A stretch of DNA of 56,213 nucleotides from Chromera velia (taxonomy: Eukaryota > Sar > Chromeraceae). The stretch spans positions 1-56,213 of the forward strand of contig JAHBMJ010000108.1 in assembly GCA_018398765.1 (NCBI GenBank), given 5' to 3'. The notes beneath the pieces were generated by a model. That model saw nothing but the letters and a program-made list of their open reading frames with translations, did no database searches and was not told the origin of the DNA. Of this stretch, positions 37,923-46,126 are shown one piece after another; within the stretch, counting starts at the first letter, position 1, and every line of letters starts with the position of its first letter. The translations under genes and the position numbers were made by a program.

Positions 37923-40900
37923 TTGAAAGGCAGGTTGTCAACTAAAAAACCAAACCTTGGACCATTCCAACCTCTTCCCTTCATCATCTCTCCTGCCCCG
38001 ATGATGAATGATGGTGCATGGGGGAAGACAGAGAGAGAGGAGGATGGAGAACACAGGGGCTGAGTGAGAAATTCATGTTTTGCTCGAGAGGGGGTTTGTC
38101 ATCGTCCACATGTCTGCTCACTTTGCGGAAAAGGAGCAAACCAAGAGGACGATGAGACAAGTTTTGTCTCTGGATCTGGCTTCACGCGTTTTTTCTGAGT
38201 CCAACCATCGAACCTGTTTTTCTGCTGTTGTGCATCTTTGCAGATGATCACCTATCGCCGAGACTTTGCACGTGCAGCTGGGGTCAGCCATACATTTGAG
38301 AGTTCTCTTTTTCTCTTATCTCTGGCTCAGAATGGTTTTGTCCTTTTGCGAGACTTCAAGTGTGAGTACGTGAAGGATCATGAAAGGGGTGGTGTTTGTT
38401 GACGGACGCCAAAACCGAAGTACCTTTTATGTAGACATGTGGGGCTGAGACCATCAGAAGATGTTGGTCTACTTTTCTCTCTCATTCTCTTTTTCTCCTC
38501 CCCTTTCTTGTTCTTCTCTGTCAATTTACTGTTGCAGACCACCATGATTTTGTTGGCAGTCCGCCTAGTGAAGTACGCGGACGTGCTGCCCCAGACGGGA
38601 ATGATCGTGCGGGTCCTTCGAAAGGCCAGAGTCAGACTGATGGTCCTCTTTGGAACGGTCAGCGCAAAACAGAAGGGTTGCTTTGATTCCTTTCTTGTGC
38701 CTTGTGTGAAAATGCAGACAGGCAGTCATCTTTGTGTCAACCATGATGAAAAGTTTTCTTCGCCTCCTTTTCTTGGCACTGCCTCTTGGACTGTCGGCAT
38801 TCTATCAAAAGCCCATGCAGATTAATCTAATTTGTGAAAATTTGTGAATGAAGTCTTTCAGTGGAAACGGAAATTTGCCATTCTTCTCTAAGCGACCAGA
38901 ACCTCTCTTGTTGATTTGATCGTTCGCGTGGCGGGAACGAATGAAGACTTTGCTTGGTTGGACCCTTGTGTGTATCCATTCTGTTCTGTAGGTCTGGCTC
39001 TTCTTTGGCGCCTTCATCGTTCTCTCGCACGTCGCTCTGGGGGCAAGGCACGAAGCGTTCAAGACCCTGATCGTTTCTGCAATCTCCTGCCTCCGAATGG
39101 CCACAGGTTGGCGTGCACAGACAGACAGACAGAGAGAGAGAGAGAGAGAGAGCGAGAAAGAGAGAGTGCAGGCTGGTGAAAACGGATACAGTGCGAGATC
39201 TGAAGTCATGCTTTTGACTTTCGCATCTCTAAATGCATGGGACTTCTTTATTCGTATGCACGCATCTGACCGCTCTTTCTCACCACTCCTTCTCTTCCAA
39301 GCGCGTCCATGCATGCCTGCATTTTGCATGTGTGTGTGACTCACGTATTGCCTTCAGGTTTCATACTGGACTTCTCTGAATGGGACCAGCCGGAAGCTGC
39401 TTCGGCATTCACGGTACTCTTCACTGTCCTCGTCTTCTTCGTTGCAAACAATGTGGTGAGTCTACTGGGAAGCAAAGTCCGTCAAAGTGTTCCCTGTCTC
39501 TGCTGTTTCGCAGTCCCACAAAGATATGAATTCCGATACTTTCACTCTATCTTTGCGGACAGCACTTTGACGGGGTGCTCAACCGACAAGAAATTTGCTG
39601 AAGAAAGGTAAGCAGTTGCATTGCATGGGGTCCAATGAATGGGATCACATCACAATAGTGCCTTACTTTTTCCCATGCAGGTCATTGCGGTGTTGGTCGA
39701 GTCGACTGATGAGGTCCAGAGGGAGTACGCAGAGGAGGAGGAAGAGGCGGAGAGGGAGAGGGAAGTGCAGAGGCGAAAACAACAGGAGGAACTGCACGAT
39801 GTCGAAAGCCTACTGTCTGTGGAGATGCCAGTGGGCATCAAAGTGAACGACAGGGTAGGTGGACTCAACAAGTGAATTTGCGCGCTGCCGGGTATTTTGT
39901 TTTCGTTCAAGCGTCCACCATACGTCGTCGATACATCTCTCTTTTTCTGCACACGGTGGGACGTCTGTTTGCTCTCGTGAAAGCAAGGCTGGCATGTGAG
40001 ATGCCTGTTTCTGGCCGACAGAATTTGCCCCCCATCTTCCGGACCTTCATGCAGAGAAATGTGTTAATTCCGTGCGTGATTGAAATAGTACCGTCAATCT
40101 TTTCGTAGGCCGCGAGACGAACGTTTGAGCCTAAATGAATTCACAATTTATGCCTTTCTTGTGAGTGCAGATCTTACTATTCACGCGTGCTGTAATCACG
40201 GCAGTGAAGATGAGGAGTGTCGATCACGAAAGGAACTTTGAGTATGAATTCTCACAGAAGATGAATTCCTTCCTGGAGGGCATGAAGGTGGGGGGGTGCG
40301 CTTAGAGTAGTGCACTGCACTGCTTGAGAGGGTCATCCAGGCCTCTGGATCATGTCTCTGCTCGCGCGGCTCGCGTGCGTGTCTGTGAATGGATGAGATG
40401 GCCAGAGAGAAGCGTTTGCTAGTGCAAGGTGAAGTTCAAAGCATGCAACATACAAACAACCAGAACGAGGAAGCGCATGACAATTTTGATCCCCGCAGTG
40501 AAGCTCTCTTTCCTGTCGTCAACACGCAGTTGGAAAGGATAGGTCACTCTGTGCCTCTTTCGACTATGCCGCTGCCAGAGATCATTGAAAGTAATCGTTT
40601 CCTTCTTTTTTTCCTTCCTTCCCTCTCTGTAGATTGCTGTGGGTCTGAAAGAGCCAGAGAAGGACCCGGAAGAACAAATCGGAAAGAGGAAATGCTGCCA
40701 GGGGTGCTGTGGACCCGAAGAGGAAGAACCGGAAGATTTGGGACCCGTGCTGGTGCCTGCTCGGGTGCGGGCGCTCCTCCAGGTGGGGGCCCTCAATGGA
40801 GCGGTCAACCATCGAATTCTTCAGTCAAAGTTGATTGACAGTCGTCCACTGTTGCCTCTGGCAGCGCACCCATTGTTGTGCTCCTCATCTTGTCTGCACA

Positions 40901-43126
40901 TTTCTTTCTGATTCTGTGAATGTGGCTGTCTTCCCCCCTTGTCCTTGCACTCGTTGTGTCCCCTGCTCTTTCTCATGGTCATGCTTATCCTCCTCCCTTC
41001 TCTCTCTTTTCGTTGGCCCTGTATATGAGTGAGTGTTTGTGTGTTATCCAGTGTCTGTGGCTGCGAATTCTTGCAGGCCGTTTGTGACGGTGTGATGCTG
41101 ACAGGGCGTCTTCGGCTTTTGATGAAACACCACGAGACGTCCAAAGAAGAAATCAGAAAAGTGTACGAGAAGCTAAAAGAGAGACAAGAGTACCTCGAGG
41201 CAGTCGAACTGGTGAGTCCTTCTGTATTTTTTCCTTTGCTAAGCAGTCAGGCAGAGTGTAAGTGCGTCAATGTGACTCCGTTTTGGATGAAAAACACGCC
41301 ATTCAAGAAAGTTTCGTTGCATCCTCTCCCGTTTTTGTGTGCGGGTTGTCGTGTATATCTGTTGGAGATCGTGCTCTTTGTCTGTACGCAATCCACTTCA
41401 AGCCGTCAATTTCTCTCCTTTCTTCGTTTTTCCAATCCTTTCTTCCCGTTCTTTGTTTTTTTTTCTTAAGACCATCTTGAACTTGCTTTGTTCCACCAGC
41501 CCTTTCAAATCAGAATTCTTTCTAGAGACTTCTCGAATAAAGACCCCCTAATTCTTTTCTGCATGCCCCCACGCAGAGCGTTTCTCGTGTGTCGAAGGAG
41601 GTCTCTGCTCTCCAAGACGGCATTGACTTTCTCAGGCTCAAGGGCACAGGCATGCTGGCGGGGAAGCTGGGGGCTCAGAGAGACCTGCCATCCCAGTGGC
41701 AGCAAAGGAACGAGAAGGTGGAAGTCGACGAGGAAGAAGACGAAAAGAGAAGAAAAAGGGTCAGGCAGAAGAATTCACCCACGCTGCGGGTGTGATTTGG
41801 TCTGCAGAATTTTGGGCGAATAAGGAGAAGAAGAGGCAAAGAATACTACAAGCGCTTCGAAAAAAAAGAGGAAAGACGGAGATATTGACGGACAGTACCA
41901 GAAGACAGAGAGGCTGATGAATGAAAGCATGAGAAACGAATGCAGTGATTTGTTCAAGAAAAACGCTTGCCGAAATCTATGTTTGCTTCTTCTCTCAACC
42001 TCTTAACCTCCTAACTTGCTTCATTCCAGCTCGCTTTTTCTCATCTCATACCTGCCCCCCCGTCTGCCCCTTCATCTCATATGCATGCAGAAAGAGTTCT
42101 ACAAGCAAATGGAGGAGAGGAGACGGCAGAAATGGGAGGCTCTAGAAGTTAGTCAATCCGCCTGTTTTTCTTTTCGTGTCAGTTTCCGATCGTTCCCTTT
42201 CCCCTCTTTCCTCTTTCCTCTCTCCAGCTCAATCTGCAAAAGCTTGGAAATGCGTTTCTTTCATTCGTCCGTCCGTTTGCTTACTGCCTGCCTCTGCTTG
42301 TCTTTCCTTCTGGTGCTCTTGCGTCACTCTTTTCCAAATCCGTCCTCTTTCTCTTGTGCACCCTCGTGTTGTCAGTCTTTTCGCCCTTTCCCCTTCTCTC
42401 TTTCCTCGCCACACTTCGTCTGCGCCTCGCCACTGCCCCTCCCCACACACAACCACACACTATACAACGCAGGAAGAGAAGCGAAAGATCGAGAGCGGAG
42501 AGGCCGAGGAGGCAGGCGACGTGGTCAAAGACTACTGGAAGGAACTCGACGCACAGGCACGGGTCGAGGTCAGAGAGAAATCAAGAGACGGATCGAGCGA
42601 ATTTGAATTGAGAAAATCAGGGCAACGGGAAGAGTTTACAAAAAGCTTCAATGCTTCCGGACATTTGTCTATGGGATTGGGTGGCGGTCTCGATTCTTGG
42701 TGACTTCAATGTCTCTTTTCAGACATTGAACGAAAGCTCAATGATTACATGGAGGCATCACCGGAGCCTCCCCCTCAATGTACGAGAAAGAAAATATCGG
42801 CGCAGAGAAATCCATGACATTCGATTTGTCTTTTCTCCATTTCTATCTCCTCTCTCCCGGTCAAGCACTTACCCGCACAAGAAGCACTCACTGACTGACT
42901 CCTCACCCCTTCGTTCCCTCTGCAGACCGACGACAAGGCCCCCGCGGTGACCCCCTTCCGACTGGATGTCGAGGACGACATGAAGTTAGCTCGGCATGCT
43001 CAGCGAAAGAGAGCGGCCATGTTGGGGAACGACAAGAAGAAGGAAGAGAAGGCATTGAAGGGGGCAGACTGGGGAGGAGGGCAGGGGTCGTCGTCGTCGG
43101 ACGATGGGAACGACTACGACTGGTCG

Positions 43127-43160
<34 letters not shown>

Positions 43161-44196
43161 TTTCTCTCTCTGCGTGTTCCTCTGTGTATCTCTCTGTCTG
43201 CATCTCTCTGTGTGACTCTGTCTATCTGCCTATGTATCTATCTATCTCTATCTATCTCTATCTATCTATCTATCTATCTATCTGCCGCTCTGTGTGTCCC
43301 TATCGGAAATGATGTATAGTCTGTCTCTCTCTGAGTGGCTAGACTTTTGTATGGTTGAGTAACCAGTCGATATGGTACGGGTGGGTGCAAAGATTTTGTT
43401 TTGTAGAAGATTTTAGGTGAAAAAGGCAAGATATGTGGAAAGGACAAAAAAAGTCGGATTGATTGAACATACAGGAATTGACCCCTGGCTGGACGATCGA
43501 CTCGGTCTGGAGAATTCATTTTCATTCCCCCCTTTTGTAATTCAAATTCTCTTCTTTCTTGCCTCAACACTTCCAGACCAACACCGGAACCACCTGGGAG
43601 GGAAATCTGGGGGAGGTTTTTTGTTTTTGAAACAAATGCATGTCTTGATGATTCTTTCATTGCTTTCTTTTCTTGCAGGAATGCTGCACGAGACAGATAC
43701 GGAGGAGAGTTCGGTGGTCGTGATGTGGTTGCATATGAGGCCAAAAAGGATGCCCATCTGAAGCAGGAGGATTTCGAAAAACGACGCAAGTCAGTGCTAC
43801 AAGCGGGAGGGAGGGAGGACATTCAGAATGAAACGACTCGTTGTGCTTTCTCTCTGCCTTTAGGAAAAGTGTCGAGAAAAGATATTGGAATCAAACCAGA
43901 ATTCCCATCTTTCTCTTCCACGCAGAAATCATTCTAGTGCAGACATGTCGTCCTCGTCTGCGTGAAGTGATTGTGTCGCTGCCGGCTGACTGAAGATTCT
44001 TTTGATTTCTGGACTTGCATGTCGGACTCGCCCGAATGACCGACTGAGTAGTTTGCTGTCTGGCTGACTCATTGACTGATTGACTGATTGACTATAATTG
44101 GCTCGCTTACGAAGTTGCTTTTGAGGGAGAACCAGTTTCATGACCCCATTTTTCTTATTTCCCCGTCCACCAACACGTGTGTGTATGTGTGTATGT

Positions 44197-44234
<38 letters not shown>

Positions 44235-44707
44235 GTGTATGAGGGAGAGAGCACGTGCAGGTTTGTGAATGAGGAGGACGAGGAGATGCTTTCTGTGAAG
44301 GACGGGGAGAGAGTGGATGAGGACAGCAATCTGGGGTCTGAGGACCGACCTGGAGCGGGGATGACGTCGGCTCGGAAGAGGGCATCGGGCTCAGGAAAGG
44401 AAAAGTAAGCAGATCCTTGGAAGGAAGGAAGGAAGGATTCTCAGAGACCTGGCTCTTGTACCCACTCTGGCCCTCGACTCATCGACCTGCATGCTCATTC
44501 TGGGCATTCATCGGGAGCCCTGGCACAACCAAGAGAATGAAACGACCAGACACACAAACAAACAAACAAATACGCAAAGAAACACGATACGAAAGAAAGA
44601 AAGAAAGAAAGAAAGAAAGAAGGAAAGAAAGAAAGAAAGAAAGGAAGGTCCCTGGAAGGAAGGAAGGAAGGAAGGAAAGAAAGAAAGAAAGGAAGGAAGG
44701 AAGGAAG

Positions 44708-44763
<56 letters not shown>

Positions 44764-44776
44764 AAGAAAGAAAGAA

Positions 44777-44808
<32 letters not shown>

Positions 44809-45120
44809 AAAGACGAAGGAAAGAAGAAGGAAGGAATGAAGGAAGAAAGCTGGAAGCAAAGAAACTAGCTGATAGACACACCAGCTGGTGCACCTCTCAA
44901 TGACTTCAGATCCTGTGGCACCTACAATGCATACTCACTGTTTCACGCACTCTGAAGTCTGTATACAATTTTGCTTTTCTGCCTGCGTACATGCAGAGAG
45001 AGAGGTCGAGCACCATCCCTTGGCGCTGCGTCCGCGGTTAGCGACACGCAGGGGCCAATGCAGAGAGCGGCAGTTGGAAGAGCCGCTGCAGACTCTAGTG
45101 ACGACTCTTTTGATGACTAG
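26805..45120 (+). CDS. Polycystin-like cation channel with two tandem PKD modules, about 40 exons
   Basis: Conceptual product of roughly 1,750 residues, built from exons 26805-27035, 27401-27841, 28135-28184, 28489-28564(?), 28958-29059, 29292-29437, 29819-29949, 30425-30560, 30713-30815, 31099-31162, 31544-31658, 31923-31984, 32471-32633, 32990-33110, 33467-33912, 34269-34396, (34543-34620?), 34799-34852, 35333-35457, 35728-35861, 36023-36134, 36418-36506, 36872-36992, 37230-37382, 37773-37875, 38244-38282, 38538-38657, 38992-39106, 39358-39455, 39681-39854, 40171-40287, 40633-40782, 41077-41211, 41577-41759, 42091-42147, 42473-42568, 42926-43122, 43679-43789, 44261-44404 and 44997-45120. 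Nearly all junctions agree in phase; the link from 28564 to 28958 and the 34543 exon are unresolved. Two successive six-helix PKD_channel-like modules are seen, then a coiled-coil tail with a 'KCCQGCCG' cluster and an acidic end (SSDDSFDD). Expected role: membrane cation channel, possibly ciliary. It could instead be two adjacent genes split near 32000-32550. Confidence 0.65.
28033..28066. repeat. (GC)n(GT)n microsatellite in intron
   Basis: Alternating purine-pyrimidine tract, a potential Z-DNA former, in the intron between exons ending 27841 and starting 28135. Confidence 0.9.
30090..30170. repeat. (CT)n(CCCT)n(GT)n microsatellite in intron
   Basis: Compound simple repeat in the intron preceding the 30425-30560 exon, pyrimidine-rich in the sense strand. 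Confidence 0.95.
32128..32213. repeat. (CT)n microsatellite in intron
   Basis: Long CT run, slightly interrupted, in the intron separating channel modules A and B. Confidence 0.95.
32614..32716 (+). repeat. Triplicated exon end plus splice donor
   Basis: The sequence TTCTTCTACGTATCCA followed by GTAAGT or GTCAGT occurs three times, with donor sites after 32633, 32668 and 32710, separated by poly-T and TTC runs. Spacings of 35 and 42 bp mean the second donor would shift the reading frame relative to the first. The first copy is the phase-consistent donor. Confidence 0.85.
35681..35716. repeat. (CTGT)n just before a splice acceptor
   Basis: About eight CTGT units in sense orientation, a few bases before the TGTGCAG acceptor of the exon at 35728. 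Confidence 0.95.
37884..37919. repeat. (AG)n next to a GTCAGT donor
   Basis: A pure AG run beginning within ten bases of the GTCAGT donor after 37875. Confidence 0.95.
43125..43284. repeat. (CTGT)n and (TATC)n microsatellites after a splice donor
   Basis: A CTGT run immediately after the GTCGGT donor at 43123, then CT-rich sequence, then a (TATC)n run at about 43225-43284. All are within one intron and pyrimidine-rich in the sense strand. Confidence 0.95.
44174..44240. repeat. (GT)n microsatellite in intron
   Basis: GT run with GTAT interruptions, about 20 bp before the acceptor of the 44261-44404 exon. Confidence 0.9.
44595..44845. repeat. (GAAA)n/(GGAA)n/(GA)n purine tract in last intron
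   Basis: About 250 bases of nearly pure purine repeats in the final intron of the polycystin-like gene. Here, unlike most introns in the window, the purine strand is the sense strand. Open frames over it on both strands are artefacts of the repeat. Confidence 0.95.
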
Positions 45121-45573
45121 CTCAGATTTGCTAGCCAGCCGCTGTAAGGTACAGCCCCGACCCGTTCTTTACTCCTTTCCTGCTATCACAAACTCCGAGT
45201 CATCTGTATATCTTTTGCCTTCCTAGGCACTGTGAGTGCAAATGCACTAGTAGCACGTACTGGCAAATGCATCTTCAAGTTTCGAAGGAAACCCGATATA
45301 CCATTCAAGCTTTAGTGTACACATGATTTATATTTAAATTAATTCCTAGATTAATTCATTTGTTTTATGCATAAACTTGAAACTTATGATAAACGCTCAA
45401 TGTTTTTTTTGAAAAACTTTATAATTCATTGACAATGATTATTTAAAATTCTAGTTAAAATTTGTTTGCTACTGTTATCATTGTAGGATTATGATGATTC
45501 AGCATCGTTATCAGCCCAATGATATTGGGTCATAGATAATTATTATTAACTCGATTTTATTTTTTAATGTATT

Positions 45574-45618
<45 letters not shown>

Positions 45619-46126
45619 ACACACACACATGTATATGTTGTCTACAACTAGGTGGCTGCTGGTGAATTTGGGCTAGGAGCATACGACGACAGTAACATGT
45701 AGGTGCACCGTCTAGTACACCGTTCATTAGAGTCCAAGAACTGTCAAGCAGGACATCAAAGGGAAGAACTTGAATACTAAGATTTCATATATGTCATAGG
45801 CTGAAAAAATTAAGTTATTATTAATTTATAAGCGTAACAAATCAATTAATATATAAAACAAAAAACTATTTCAATCATTTTAATTAAAAAAAGAAAAGTT
45901 CAACTCATCATTTCTTTTTAATGAAACACATGCTTTTTCTTCTTTTTTTTCTTTTGATTGTGGTCGAGACGCTCTACTAGTAGGAGACGCTGAGAAAATT
46001 AAGTAGTAAGCTAGGGCGTAAGTCATAACGATTGCGGTTTTTTGATTTAATACAGCCACAGGTCGAAGGGTTTCCACTCTTTCATGCTAGAAAGGAAAAG
46101 CCAGAAGAATCTACATCGGAGAAAAT
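45121..46126. other. AT-rich intergenic sequence with (TA)n
   Basis: Convergent intergenic region between the polycystin-like gene and the minus-strand NTF2-like gene. It is AT-rich, with a (TA)n run at about 45572-45614. No gene was found; it presumably contains both 3' UTRs. Confidence 0.55.

Larger units (their letters stand above)
32471..39854 (+). other. Polycystin-like module B (from exon 13)
   Basis: S1 is 'IPFAVFFFCVTVFFYVS' at the end of the 32471-32633 exon. The extracellular region is longer than in module A. It includes a basic Ser-rich insertion (33467-33912) and TOP-domain-like 'TLDGLWDWINQTVVM', 'NPPVRLRVWRDG' and 'KVRNDEV'. S2 is 'LGVTAFTLIGLYLVCLVSLG', then 'PFDGW', and S3 is 'IAVDAGVLAAATAAAFTW'. 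S4 is 'MILLAVRLVKYADVLP' and the linker 'MIVRVLRKARVRLMVLFG'. S5 is 'VWLFFGAFIVLSHVALG', the pore helix 'EAFKTLIVSAISCLRMATG', and S6 'FTVLFTVLVFFVANNVVIAV'. A long acidic/basic helix follows. The usual filter 'GD' is replaced by 'ATG'. The overall order matches the PKD_channel family well. Confidence 0.65.

Noticed and set aside
42722-42780. Candidate exon encoding DIERKLNDYMEASPEPPP in the channel gene
   Set aside because: Its phases do not fit both neighbours. Direct joining of 42568 to 42926 keeps the frame, so it was left out, though an alternative exon is possible.
44417-44868. Long open frames on both strands rich in KKERKKERK or SFLSFFLS
   Set aside because: They are translations of the GAAA/GGAA/GA simple repeat inside the last intron of the channel gene.
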